64,000 bases of DNA from contig CM064873.1 of the NCBI GenBank assembly GCA_032719365.1, positions 35,007,742 through 35,071,741 of the forward strand, given 5' to 3'. This document shows positions 1-11,954 of this stretch, piece by piece. The stretch comes from Prinsepia uniflora (lineage: Eukaryota; Streptophyta; Magnoliopsida; Rosales; Rosaceae). The stretch's first letter is position 1; the number at the start of each line of letters is the position of its first letter. The position numbers were made by a program, and so were the translations under genes. The notes below the pieces were generated by a model. The model ran no database searches and was not told where the DNA came from. It saw only the letters and a program-made list of their open reading frames with translations.

Positions 1-1963
1 AAACCAACTTCCATTTCCGAAATCCGTTTCTAAAACCTAAAACCTTTATTATCGAAATCATGTTCCAAAATCCCTTTATAACCAATAAAAACCACTTATC
101 AATGGAAATCCCAAAACCATAGCATCCATTTCAGAAACAAACCACTTTCTCGTGAAACGTGCTAAAAACCAAACATTCTTGAAAAACGTGCAGTCATGTA
201 AAATTAACCAAAACATATTCGATAAACATAGAATAGTGATTAAAAGCCATAAGACAATGATAGAAAACAGTTATGCATGCTCGGGTTTAGAGAAGGGGTC
301 CACTCACAGTACTGAGCCCTACTCGCGTCCCGAACGTCCAGCCCGTTCCTCGGCTTCCTCGGGAAATCCCGATCCTGCCAAACACCGTCAAATTATGTCA
401 CTAAGACGTCTCCGAAACAACTACCTAATTTCCTTAAAATTCCCCGAACCAAAGACTTAAAACCCGGGACCCTAAACATTCACCCTCGCGGAACTAAACT
501 CAAACGACTTCCGATTGACCCGAAACCAACTCCAATGAACTCACCACAACTCCTAGACCAAAAGTCATGTTGATCGCTTCTCCATACGCCGCCGCACGCG
601 CCCCCACGCGCCGCCCAAAGTGGCTGCGCGTGGCCCCACGCGCCAGCTACAGTACCATCTTCAACCTGTGCTGAACCGGCCGTCGCAGGCTGAACCGGCG
701 AGAATTGATCTCCGCCGTCCGGCCACCAATTCAACCCCTCTTTTCACCCACAGTTTCGTCCAGACCTGCCCTACCTATTCCCGTACTCCGTTCACCTCGA
801 CACGGCCCCATCATCGTCGACCCAAGCTTGAAACCAGACGGCCCAATTCCCCTGTTTTCCTTCCCGGCCACCCAGCTCACCCCCCTTCACGGTGGCTACA
901 CCAAACTCGTCCGAAGACCATCCTTAACCTCACCCAACTCACCTGGACCTTCGACTCTACTCCAATCTTCACGACTCGCCGTTTGAAACTCACGGCCAAA
1001 ACAGAGCACCCAAGCACACTCCGTCGTGTTAACCTCCGCCGTGCACCTCCCGTCACGGCAGCTCAACCAAACGACGCCTTGGACTCAACTGAACTCCTTA
1101 GACTCCCCTAGACTCTTCGATTCACTCCCTAGACTCACGACTTTCGATTTGAAGCTCAACGGAAAAACAGAGCACATACATGGAGATTAGAATTTACCTG
1201 CAACCATCCACCGCCGTGCTCGCCGCCGCGTTCCCTGGAGTCCGCAGAGCCGCCTCAGCCTCCTCTCGAGTCTCCTTACACCGTACACGGCCACCGCACC
1301 ACCACAAGCTCACACCTCCTCTCTGTTTTCTCTGAAATTCCCGTGGCTCCCAACCGCACAACCACACGACCTCCACACCTCCCAACCTTCTTACCGTCTC
1401 CCTTCCACTCTCTGGACACCCACACGCACGCACAACTCACCAGCACCCTCAATCAACCTTCAATTTTTCCTCACCGCCTCACTCTGTTTCACTCTGGTTG
1501 AAACACACACACGATCACACACGGGCTCACCTAAGTAATTGGAACCGTGCTCACACCAGATCCACCCAGAACCCTCTAGTCCTTCAACACGTGTCACCAT
1601 CCAATCCATGCACTCCCACATGGTCCAATCCCAGCCGTCCATCTGTTCTCTCTCTGCACAAATTCCAGAACACAAAAGACCAAACTGCCCTTCATTTTTA
1701 CTCAATTTTACGGTTATGCCACTACCTTTCTAGACCCATATCTCCCACATCGTAAGTCCGATGAATACGTGCCGCCTGTCATCGAACTCAGGACGTCGAA
1801 AGCTACCTAACCATCCTAGGTCAACCTACCAAAACTCGATCATCCAAAAAGTCAACTTTTCCCCCCTACTTTTCCCCCCTTGGGACCACCTAACCCTTGA
1901 TTACCTTCACTAATCACACCTTAATCACTCTAGTAATCCCGGCTCTCGGGAAGCGTTGTTACA
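1..1963 (-). mobile_element. LTR-C fragment (5' part, minus strand), cut by window start
   Basis: Read on the minus strand this begins TGTAACAACGC at 1963 and matches the plus-strand solo LTR at 41327-44279 over its first ~2 kb. Shared blocks are the start, the GACAGGCGGCACG core (complement near 1766), the CACGCGC-rich block near 600-650, and the GTCCACTCAC arm at about 302-311 beside GCATGC. The rest of the LTR, about 1 kb, lies upstream of the window. The neighbouring bases 1964-1968 (cccag) would be one copy of the target duplication. Open frames here (for example at 620-1111 on the plus strand) have no recognisable domain and look like chance frames in a CG-rich LTR. I cannot tell whether this is a solo LTR or the end of a full element. 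Confidence 0.8.
271..311 (-). promoter_or_regulatory. Conserved LTR arm (GCATGC plus GTCCACTCAC)
   Basis: One arm of the inverted pair that recurs in the LTR families of this window. Here it reads gcatgc followed by gtccactcacag on the plus strand. The partner arm lies outside the window. Function unknown. Confidence 0.5.
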
Positions 1964-4099
1964 CCCAGACCCAAAATCACATTTAAAAACTCAACTGGGC
2001 CTCATGCCCGATTTTGTAAACCATTGGGCCCCCAGCCTGATCACATGACTCAAAAGGGTCTCAGCCCGATTTCGTAAATCAATTGGTCCCCTGGCCCGAT
2101 TATATAATTCAAATGGGTCTCATGCCCGAATTCATCTTTCCAAAACCAAAACTATGCCATAGAACCATTATTATACTCATAATCACAAAGTCATAGCATA
2201 AACTCGTAAACCTCGAAATACGCGTAAATATAGGATTACCTCGAAGTACGTGCAATCATGTAAACCACCAGTGCCACAATCATCATCATAGAAATCACGT
2301 ATGTAAAACATATAAAATAGTTATGCATGCATCACAGTTTAGAAAACAAAGTCCACTCACAGACCGCCCTACGCTGCCGCCTCGATACGCGTGCCTTAAC
2401 CCTTCCCGGGCCACACCACTATCACCGGGACTTCCAAACCTGTCCAAATCAAACTAGAGGGTTACTAACCTCTTCATTAACCTCCCATTAAATCTCCGTA
2501 AGTTTACCGAATTTTTAACTATTTTTAAACTCGATCCTAAACCTTCGGACACTCCGAGCTATATCGAAACGATGTCCGATCGACACGAAACTAATCCCAA
2601 AATGTTCGTTACATCGAATAAATGATTTCACATGTTGAAAGTTTCCCCAAAAGACCCCTCACGCGCCCCCACGTGCGGCCTAAACTTCTTACGCGTGAAA
2701 CCCACGCGCGGATGAAGTTCCACTGTAACTGCCCCTCTTCGGGGTCCTCTGGCTCGAAGCTCCAGAAAAAGGATTCTCTCGGCGTCGTACACCACCCAAG
2801 AACTGTGGTCATGCCGGAAAACTAGCCGGTTTTCACACGTTTTCAAGCCGTTTGCAATCCTATGTTTATCTTAAGCTTCGTCCTTGAATTTTTGATTGAT
2901 TCACGTAAGAAAATCATGAAATAAAGTCCTATTTCCTACCTCCCAAAATCGAACCAAAAACTCAGAAAAGTCAACCTTCAGATTCCGGTCACCAGTCGTC
3001 CTTCCAGTCACGGGTTCGAGTCCCTGGGCTTGATAGTAACTTCCTTCAACTATTAGTGTCAACAAAAAAACTCAACCAACCCCTAAACTTCACGACTTTT
3101 GATTTGAACATTTCTGGAAAAACAGGGGACCAGAGACTTTACCTGTTTCTCTGCTCGCCACCGTCAGCTCCACCACAGCCCTGCACGTCCTAAAGTCTCT
3201 CCTCAGGTCAGTAAACACCACCACAAGCCCAGACTTGACTGGTTTGATCACTTGAGCTCTCAGTCGTGCACGGTCGACATCTCTGTTTCCTGGGTGTTCT
3301 CACCTTCCTCTTAGTCTCTCACTTAATCCCAACACCACAATTCACTCCCTAACCTCTCCACTTTATCTCTGATTACTCTCTCTCGATCACAAGGAACTCA
3401 CACCCTGAAAACTGATCGATTAGCTCCCTGTCTCAGTCTCTCTGTTTCTCAGTTTATTGATTAACAATCCAATTTAAAATGTTGGTTTAACCGTGAGAGA
3501 AGGCTGAAAGCCACTAGACAGAGGCCAAGTGTCCTCCAACCTGTGGTCCACTCTCACAAATATCCAATGAACCCAGCCCAGGTGTCCTTATCCGGTTGCA
3601 CAAATCCCAAGATGTTAAAAGACTGATTTGCCCCTAAATGTCAAAATTATCATTTTACCCTTCACTTCCTAGACCCATATCTTATCCGTCTGATGTCTGA
3701 TGACGGCGTGCCGTCTGTCGTCGTACTCAGGACGTCAAGATCTACCTAACGGTCCTTAGTTTGCGTGAAGAAAACTTGCCGTGCAAAAAGTCAACAAATT
3801 CCCCCTTTTATCTTAATTACGAAAATGCCCTCGACCTTCCGAACATCATAACTTCCTCCTCGGATGTCGGAATCGGACGTGCCACCTGTCTACAGACTCG
3901 TGACATCCCGAACTACGTCATGGTCATCGGTCAAAGTCCATTTGACCGCCCAAACTAAAACTCAACATTTTTCCCATTTCACTGGCAAAATCGTCATTCT
4001 GCACCATTCGTCCTAAAGTATCCAACTAATCACCGATTATCTTCGTTAATCCGTCATTAACCACTAATCTAATCCCAACTTCCGGGATGGGTCGTTACA
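1964..4099 (-). mobile_element. LTR C-prime fragment (minus strand), host of the LTR-C insertion
   Basis: On the minus strand this begins TGTAACGACCC at 4099. It is related to the plus-strand solo LTR 22547-27851: same opening, two GACAGG-type cores (complements near 3706 and 3878, about 172 bp apart), the CACGCGC block near 2660-2700, and the arm GTCCACTCAC near 2352-2361. The sequence at 1964 picks up mid-LTR, so the LTR-C piece at 1-1963 was inserted into it. The left half lies beyond the window. The region has no gene-like reading frame. Bases 4100-4104 (ttttg) follow the LTR end as the candidate target duplication, whose partner is not visible. Confidence 0.75.
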
Positions 4100-4660
4100 T
4101 TTTGTGTTCTTCGTGGTTTAGGAGATGTCGAGAGAGAGAGATGCAGGTGATGTTGATGATGGATCAAATGAGAGGGAATGAAGGGTGCAGATGCAATCTT
4201 GAGAAGGAGATGGACGGCTGAGGTTAATTGAGGAAAATGAAATATATTTTATGTGGCCAATGGGGGCAAGATCCACCATTTAGGGAAAAGTAAGGGTGAG
4301 ATGTAAGGGTTCAGATTAATTTTAGGTATAAATCAGATTATAATATTTTATTATTATTTTAAATAAACTCTCAATTCGTACGTTTAATCGGATTTAGTCC
4401 TGTGACCATAACTTTTCCGTCGGATCTCCGATTTCAACGTGGTGTCTGTCTACGGACTCGTGATGTCCCAATCTACGTCACGGTCATCGGTCCTCATACG
4501 TTTGACTCCCCGAGTCAGAAGTCAACATTTTACCCAAGGCTACGGGTAAAACGGTCATTTCGCACCATCTGTCCGATTCTGCTCAACTAATCCTTTATTA
4601 GTCATCCTACATCCATAATTAATTAATATATAATCCCAATATTAGGGACAGGTCGTTACA
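4100..4660 (-). mobile_element. LTR-F fragment (minus strand)
   Basis: The minus strand begins TGTAACGACCTG at 4660 and carries one core module (complement of GACAG near 4440-4475, with the adjacent CGTGATGTCCC), so it belongs to the same LTR superfamily but to a distinct family. It is interrupted at 4099/4100 by LTR C-prime, and its remaining part lies upstream of the window. Its right edge abuts the Copia gag fragment, and the flank there is actcg. Nothing coding is seen. Confidence 0.65.
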
Positions 4661-5091
4661 ACTCGAATTGAATTACTCAAACACGCTACTGAGTTTGTAT
4701 CTGTTAAGCTTGATGATACTAACTACATTTCTTGGAGTGTCAAGATTCAAAGATTACTAAAAGGACTCCATATTTTCGAGTTTCTTGATAGCTCGTATCC
4801 ATGTCCTTTGTCTTCAGATGAATCTTATCAGAAATGGCTGGATATAGATGTCGCCCTTCTTAACATGTTAATAGCTACCATCACTGATGATGTCTTCACT
4901 GAAATCATGGACTGCGATACTTCACAGATGACCTGGCCTATGCTCCTAGAAAGATTTTACTCACTTTTGGAGGACAACCTCATGCATCTCAAGACTAACC
5001 TACAAACAATTCATAAGGGAATTGATTCCATTGAAGCTTATCTAACACGAATTAGGTCTGCTACACAACATCTAGCCAATGATGGCCTTAT
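4661..5091 (+). pseudogene. Copia gag fragment, first part (UBN2/retrotran_gag type)
   Basis: One frame is open from 4661 to 5091. It encodes a Ty1/Copia gag N-terminal region with the family hallmark KLDDTNYISW near 4706, then a WLDIDVALLNML block, an EIMDCDTSQMTWPMLLERF block and an NLQTIHKGIDSIEAYL block. These match the Pfam UBN2/gag-polypeptide layout of plant Copia elements, whose role is to form the retrotransposon capsid. The start codon and 5' LTR are missing because LTR-F abuts at 4660. The frame is cut at 5091 by element B and resumes at 39216 in phase once one copy of the 5-bp flank is discounted. No pol domain follows. This is a dead fragment, but its frame was still intact when B landed. 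Confidence 0.85.
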
Positions 5092-5315
5092 TGTAACGAC
5101 CCGTCTCGAATCTACTGGACTAATGACAGATTATTGAGGATTATCGGACGGTCGAGGTAAAATGACGATTTTACTCCTAGAAAGGATAACAAGTTGACTT
5201 TTGACCCATAAGGTCAATGGCACGTGGACCAAGGTGTATTATGTAAATCAAGACGATACAAGTTCGTAGATAGGTGGCACGTCGAAATTGGACATCGTAT
5301 GGGTAAGATACGGGT
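5092..5315 (+). mobile_element. Element B 5' LTR, truncated
   Basis: The first ~225 bp match 8781-9000: the same opening, the TTGACTTTTGACCC motif and the core at about 5270. Similarity stops near 5315, where the sequence jumps into non-LTR interior. About 2.4 kb of LTR, plus the primer site, appear to have been deleted. Confidence 0.7.
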
Positions 5316-5626
5316 CTAATCAGACGGAGTTCAATGTTGGTTGTACATTGAGAACGAGGACCGAACATCGAATACGGTGTGCTAGTGCAGAGTGATTGTG
5401 TGAGGGTTCAGTTGTTGTGTAAGCATGGAGCTCAGGGCCATGATGGGCCAAAGGAACCCTAGCGATTATGTTTGTGAAAATCCCTGCTAGAGCAAGTATT
5501 TGATGGTGTCCATATACACTCAGGATGGGTGAGATGTCGGTTTGTGTTCCGAGAGGAAGAGTGAGATGTTAGATGAGACTCGAGCAGAGTCAGGATCACA
5601 ACCTTAGTCGCTGAGTGATATGAGGT
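5316..5626 (+). mobile_element. Element B interior remnant, left part
   Basis: Non-coding sequence of about 310 bp between the LTR deletion point and the solo LTR-A insertion. No gag or pol similarity can be seen. Its end (gaggt, 5622-5626) is the target duplication of LTR-A. Confidence 0.5.
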
Positions 5627-8339
5627 TGACAGGACCCGTCCCGACTGGACTTTGATAACCTTGCCTGGTTCTGCTCCCGTCTAACAAGTCAACTGAAGTC
5701 CCGAAACTACCCTTCAACACCTGTCAGACAAGGGATAACTGCACTGATTTCTGCTCATGCCTCCGCCTCTCGATCAGCCCCGAACGTCGTGCCACGGCCT
5801 GGAGGGTCATCAAAACAGGAAAGGTGTGAGTGAACAAAAATAATATCATTTAAAAAACATTTATCAAAACACATCATTTGCCCTCCAGTTTATCAAACCA
5901 TGCATGCATAGAATCAACATATGAAAAACATCACTGGGCTTCCAGCCAAATCACATGAAAACGTCAAATCCCGGATCTCAAGCCCAAATGCCATTTAAAT
6001 CATTTCATAAAACCATTTTATCATACAATAAAGCATATAACTCGAGAATTACACATCCGAGGATCCTCTGGGAATTACATCCAGAGTCGTCATCCTGCTG
6101 GGAATTACACATCCAGCCCTGCTGGGAATTACACATCCAGCCTCACCGGGAATTACACATCTGGTCCCTCCGGGAATTACACATCTGGAGTCCCTTTAGG
6201 AATTACACATCTGGAGTCCCTCCAAGAATTACACATCTGGAGTCACTTCGGGAATTACACATCCTAAGTCTACCCAGGAATTACACATCTGGGGGCATCA
6301 AACATCAATACACAATCAAGATCATTATTTCAAAACCATCATTAAAACCATGCCCAAAACCATTTATCACTGGGTCTCATGCCCTAAATCTCATTTCTCA
6401 TTTTTCGTAAATCCATAAAACCATTAAATAATCCAATGCACGTAAATCCGTAAAAGCATATCCGAAAAATCATTCAATTCCATCAATTCATCTTTAACTC
6501 ACAATACATTTTAAAACATCCTTTTTAACATCCTCGGCCTAGCCCAAAATAACCAATTCCATGCAAATCCGTACAACTGCAACCGAAGTTTCCATTTTCA
6601 CATAAATCCACAAATTATATCCACAAAGCATTTCAAATCCATTAAATCAATTTCCCGACTCATAATCCAAGTCAAAACTAATCACAAATCCCGGGCTTTC
6701 ACCAAAAACAGCCATTTCACATTTTCTCAAAAAACGTGCCCAAAACACCGATTAAAATAGTCATTAAATCCGGTAAACAATTATAGTAATGCATTGCAAT
6801 TCAAATCATGCCATAAATCATGTAAAACATTTAAATATGCATGCATATCAGTTTATAAAACAAACGTCCACTCACACAGCGTCCAAATCGCTCGCTTTCC
6901 GAGTTGCACGCGTTTTCGTAATTTCCGACATTTCCAGGAATCCCGAATCCTGTCCAAAATCATTACTCAGGGTCACTAAGGACTCAATTAACATCATACC
7001 AATTCCCCATAATTTACCGGGAATTAAATATTAATTAAACACGTAACACAAACCATCGGACCCTCGAAACAATACCGAAACGGTGTCCGATTAACTCGAA
7101 ACCAACGCCAAAATCTTCATTACATTAAATAGGACAAAAGTCATGTTGACCTTACCATGAGAATCGGGCCCACGCGCCCTCACGCAACGCCGTGAGTGGC
7201 TGCGCGTGAAACCCACGCGCTGCTACAGTGTCATCGTCCCAACCCGTTTTTCTGTCATTCGGGTCCTGCAACTCGCGAGGTGACCCGGTTCAAAGTCCAT
7301 CAATTCGAGATCAATTTATACAATTCAATCGTCTGTTAGCATCGTTATAGACTCAATTTAGGTTCTGTAAACCCAATTACATCAACAATTACCTTAATCC
7401 CATCGAATCAAACTCGACCTTCGAAGAACAGACGTACACCGTGCCTTCATCGAACTCCATCATTCTCCATCGTTTTCCATCAATTGATGCATCAGAAAGC
7501 ATCGTGGGATCCTACTAAAAATGTTTCCAAGATCAATTTCATCCTTTAATCCCTCTAGAATCACGACTCAAATCTCGAAATTCCTTTCTATCACCAAGTC
7601 TGTGCAAAACCAAATGAACACCAATTCCCTTCAAATTTAATTGGGTTCCACTCGTCTCAATCCCAGGAAGCTAAATTCACGATCAATTTCACTCATAAAC
7701 GTCTAAAAAGTCGAATTCGATCCTAAGGTCCATTTACAGGTTTTCGGGTTTTTTGGGTTTGATGTCAACTGGGTTCGAAGTTCATAATTCCCCTTATTCT
7801 TCTCTATCATTCCTCACGATTTCACTCTCAAGGACCTCAGTTCTTAATTAGTTTTGGTTGCTGGTAGGATCGATCAGATCATGGTCTCTGTTTTTGGTAA
7901 ACATATACACACGGTTTTACAATTGCACACACATATATATATCCTAACCAACAACAGATTGCTATTACAGCCACTAATGACCGTCTGTATAGTGACATGT
8001 GCCACTCCCTCACACAAATGACTCATCAATCACGGATGATTCAGCCAATTTCAGTCCAATTTCACGTTGCTGCTTTAAGTTTCCATTTTTCCCTTGCACC
8101 CATAATTACCAAAATGCCCCTCACCATTCTAGATCCATAACTTTCACATCCGAACTCCGTTTGACGTCTGCCGCCTGTCTACCGATTCAGCGTCCGGAGA
8201 CCTACCCAACGGTACTTACGGAAAATCCAAACAAGGTTCCGATAAAAAAGTCAACTTTCGGCCCTTATAACCAGGGGCAAAATCGTCATTTCCTTCAAAT
8301 TTTCTAATTTTTCCTTTTTCGAATTTCATGGTCGTCAGA
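5627..8339 (-). mobile_element. Solo LTR-A (minus strand) with perfect target duplication
   Basis: Bounded by TGACAGG at 5627 and a decayed GGTCGTCAGA at 8339 (family end GGTCGTTACA), and flanked by gaggt at 5622-5626 and 8340-8344. It matches the LTRs of element A at 9068-11937 and 15337-18198 along its length. It differs by carrying a minisatellite at about 6040-6295. A lone LTR with matching flanks is the usual product of recombination between the two LTRs of one element. No gene is present. The frame at 5955-6410 simply reads through the minisatellite. Confidence 0.85.
6040..6295. repeat. Minisatellite, ~25-27 bp unit, about 10 copies
   Basis: The block GGGAATTACACATC followed by a variable tail (CAGCCCTGCT, TGGAGTCCCT and similar) recurs about ten times. 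The unit contains no frame-breaking stop on the plus strand, so it makes a repetitive WELHI/RNYTSG-like open frame that I do not regard as a gene. The other two LTR-A copies lack this array. Confidence 0.8.
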
Positions 8340-8344
8340 GAGGT

Positions 8345-8780
8345 ACCCTCATAGGACTCTAGAGCGAGTCGAGTGTTCGATAATGATTTGAACAAAAACT
8401 GTGAAGCCGTGAGTTACCAGCTGGACACGACAGTACGTCGTGGGTGTGATTTACGGTTGGAAACCGTCGAGTGAAAGTCGACTAGTGATTCTCCTGCCGA
8501 GTCAAATATCAGCTTGGATTGTCAACCAAGCAGGATTGTCAGATTGGAAGCTGAGCAGAATATCAGAGGGCTACCGTCATGCAGGATTGAGCTGAGTTGA
8601 AGCATTGACCAATAGATTGTAGTTGACGTCGAGCGACGTTTGTTCATTTTGAGTACTGTGGATAGATGTTGGATGTGTATGTATATACGTGTACCTCAGG
8701 TTGGAAGCAGGATATGATTTCCACAGTGGAATTGAGCTGATTTGAATTTCGAGGACTAAATTATTTTAAGGAAGGTAGAT
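8345..8780 (+). mobile_element. Element B interior remnant, right part, with polypurine tract
   Basis: About 435 bp of non-coding interior. It ends with gaatttcgaggact and a purine run, aaggaaggtaga, directly before the 3' LTR. The same layout (a gaatttcgaggacgaa block, then a purine tract, then TGTAACG) precedes the 3' LTR of element A and resembles the end of the Tekay-type Gypsy elements here, consistent with shared mobilisation machinery. Confidence 0.65.
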
Positions 8781-9067
8781 TTTAACGACCCATCCCGAAT
8801 CTTTGAGACTAATTAAGGACTAATGACGGATTATCGAGGATTATTGGACAATCGGGGTAAAATGTTGATTTTGCCCAAGTAAAAATTTGACTTTTGACCC
8901 GGAAGGTCAATGGCACATGGACCGGGGACTATTACGAAGATCGAGACGATACAAGTCCATAGACAGGCGGCACGTCGAAATCGGACATCATTTGGGTAAG
9001 ATACGAGTATAGAACGGTTCGATAGGATTTTACAATTGCACGATTTTCAAAATACGTGAATCTAGGG
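8781..9067 (+). mobile_element. Element B 3' LTR, segment 1 of 4
   Basis: Starts TTTAACGACCC (first TG decayed to TT) and carries the TTGACTTTTGACCC motif and core (near 8962). It is interrupted at 9067 by element A, with TSD taggg here and taggt at 18199-18203. Confidence 0.75.
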
Positions 9068-11937
9068 TGACAGGACCCGTCCCCGAAGGACATAGATAAC
9101 CGTTTCTGGTCCTGCTCCCGTCTGACAAGTCAACTGAAGTTACGAAATTTCCTCTCAATACTTGCCAAACAAGGGATAACCGTACCTGTTCCCACTCATG
9201 CCTCCACCTCCCGATCAGCCTCGATCAATGCGCCACGACTTGGAGTGTCAATAAAACAGAAAACGTGTGAGTGGACAAAACAAAGTTTTAGAAATACATT
9301 TATCAAAATACATTCCTACCCTCCGGTTTCACAAACATGCATGCATATCATAAATCATGAGTAAAATAAATCTGAGCACAAACATTTATAAATCACAAAT
9401 CATGAACAATAAAAACCACGGGACTCATTTTCATATCCAGTCTCATATCCAATCTCATATAGTCACGTTATCCCGGCAACAAGTGCAAATTAATAGGCTC
9501 AAGGACCGCTCAAAATCCGAGCATCCGACGCTGTGAACACATGACCAGCTGGCAATCTAGATCGTCGTGACCATATCACCGACCGATCTCCATATAATCC
9601 AGCACATCAAATCTGAGTCGAGCCTCCCTCGGTTGCACGACAACAGACCGTGCTACGTGACCTATCCGGGGTAACATCCATCCCGGAGGCGAGCGTTATC
9701 TCCAGGGTCCATTTCGTGGAAACACATTCCCAACCAGAAGCCATAATATCCATAACCCAGGGTGCACTCCGGGGGAAACATATTCCACCCCGAAAGCCCT
9801 AATATCCACAACATATCATCATCATGAAAACCAGTGAAAACAGTTGCATTTGAAATTAAAATTATTTTCAACACAAGGTCTAAGCCCAAAACATAATCCG
9901 TAAAACCAGAGTCCCAATTATTTCAGAAATCTAAAAACCATCAATATCATCAGATAATCACATGGAAATACCAATCCAATTAAAATCACAGTTCCATTTG
10001 GGTCTCACGCCCAAAATATCAATTTCTCGCAAATCCGCGTAACCCCAACCTCAGTTGCCACTTTCACATAAATCCATAAAATATATCCAGAAAGCATTTC
10101 AAATCCATCAAATCAATTTCCCGACTTATAACTCGTGTCAAAACCAATCTCAAATCCCGGGCCTTCGCCCAAAACAGCAATATCACAGTTTTCTCGAAAA
10201 TCGTGCCCAAAATCATTTCAAACAATACAATATTCCCAAAATCCGGAAATCATCATATCGAAACATCAATCATTCCAAAGCATTTCAAATCATATAATAA
10301 AGCATTTAAAACATATATGCATGCATTTTGGGTAGAAAACAAAAATCCACTCACACACCGTCCATTCGCTCGCTTTCCGAGCTGCCCATTTTTCCGGAAT
10401 TTTTGACATTTTCCAGGAATCTCGAATCTTGTCCAAAATCATTACTCAAGGTCACTAAGGACTTAATTAACATCACACTAATTTCCCATAATTTTTCGGG
10501 AATTAAATATTAATTAAACATGCAACATAAACCTTCAGACCCTCGAAAGAATATCGAAACGGTGTCTGATCGACTCGAAACCAAAGACAAAATGTTCTTT
10601 ACATTGAATAGGAAAAAAGTCGTGTTGAACTCACATCGGGAATCGTACCCACGCGCCCTCACGCGACGCAGTGAGTGGCTACGCGCGAAATCCACGCGCC
10701 TGCTACAGTGCATCGTCCTTACTCGTTTACCTGGTAAACGGATCCTGCGACCCGCAAGGTGACCCTGTTCCATGTCCATCAATTCTACACCGTTTTCAAT
10801 AATTCAAACGTCCATTAGCATTGAATTAGGTTTAATTAAGGATCTGTGAACTCAATTACATTCGACCTTACATCAATCCAAACGATTCGAAGTTGAACAT
10901 CGAAAGCTTTCTGGGCACTGTTCATCGTCCAATCTCAATCAATCATCCCTGTTTTCCTTCAATTGATGCATCAGGGAGCTTCGTGGGATTCTCATAAACA
11001 TCTTTGCAAGATCAATTTCACCGTCCCATGTCTCAATTCCCACGACCCAAGCGCGAACATTCGAAGTTTTCCCCCTCTCTGTTCTAGTCCATAACAACCT
11101 CAATTTCCTTAATTTTTAATCTGGTTCGACTCGTTTCACTCCTAGGGAGCTAACCTTAATATCAATTGCACTCACAAACATCCACAACATCAAATTCGAT
11201 CCTAGCTTCCCCAAAGTTTTTTCGCGGTTTCTAGGTTTACGTGCAACGAGTTCAAGGTGCATAATTCATCGTTTAATTCTCTTTGTTTTCCTCTCTAGAT
11301 GTCCTTTCAATTGGTTTTGGTTGCTGGGTTGATCAAGCAAACTGAGATTGAAGTCTGTTATTTGATTGCTCTGTTTTCCCTTTTTGTACAACCGTTGAAG
11401 TTCAAATCGATATCCAAATGCCACCAATCTTTCAAACATGGTGAGAAGTGTCACCAAGTGACCAATCCACATCCAAATTAGCTGAATCAGCCAGGTTAAT
11501 CATCACAATTATCCCTGCTGCGGAAAATTGCCATTTTGCCCTTGCCATAACAAATTACCAAAATTCCCTTCACATTCTCAAGCCCATAACTTTTTCATCC
11601 GAACCCCGATTGACGCATGCCGCCTGTCTACGGATTCAGCGTCTCGAGACCTACCCTACGGTACTTACGAAAATTTCAAACACGGTCCCGATCAAAAAGT
11701 CAACAAATGGCCCTTTTTGACCAATTTACCAAATTACCCTTAAATTTCCGAACATCATAACTTTCACCTCGAATTTCGGAATCGGACGTGCCACCTGTCT
11801 ATTAACTCGAGATGTCCCGAACTACGTCACAGTCATCGGTAAAAGTTCGTCTGATAGCTCGAACCAAAAGTTAACTGTTCACCCAATTCCAGGGGCAAAA
11901 TAGTCATTTTCCTTTTTCGAATTTCCGGGTCGTTACA
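9068..11937 (-). mobile_element. Element A 3' LTR
   Basis: 2,870 bp, bounded by TGACAGG and GTTACA (TG...CA on the minus strand). It contains two core modules (complements at 11623 and 11794, 171 bp apart), the arms GTGAGTGGAC at 9267-9276 and ATCCACTCAC at 10345-10354 each beside GCATGCAT, and a CACGCGC-rich block near 10650-10700. Confidence 0.85.
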
Positions 11938-11954
11938 ACCTACCCCCGTTAAAG
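11938..11954 (-). other. Polypurine tract of element A
   Basis: On the minus strand this reads as a purine-rich run, GGGGGTAGG, directly before the 3' LTR, preceded by a TTTCGAGGACGAAATTC block. This is the expected primer for plus-strand DNA synthesis. Confidence 0.7.

Noticed and set aside
620..1111. Long plus-strand frame of 163 codons in the window start
   Set aside because: It lies in the CG-rich part of an LTR-C on the minus strand, has no domain and an odd Pro/Thr/Arg composition. Overlapping frames on both strands are equally long.
3000..3025. tRNA-gene B-box-like string GGTTCGAGTCC
   Set aside because: No A box at the right distance and no cloverleaf can be formed. It is inside an LTR, so a SINE or tRNA call is not supported.
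6040..6295. CRISPR-like array of repeats and spacers
   Set aside because: Units are about 25 bp with only short variable tails, in a plant LTR, so it is a minisatellite.
5955..6410. Repetitive 151-codon protein
   Set aside because: This is the read-through of a minisatellite in LTR-A. Other LTR-A copies lack the array and the frame.
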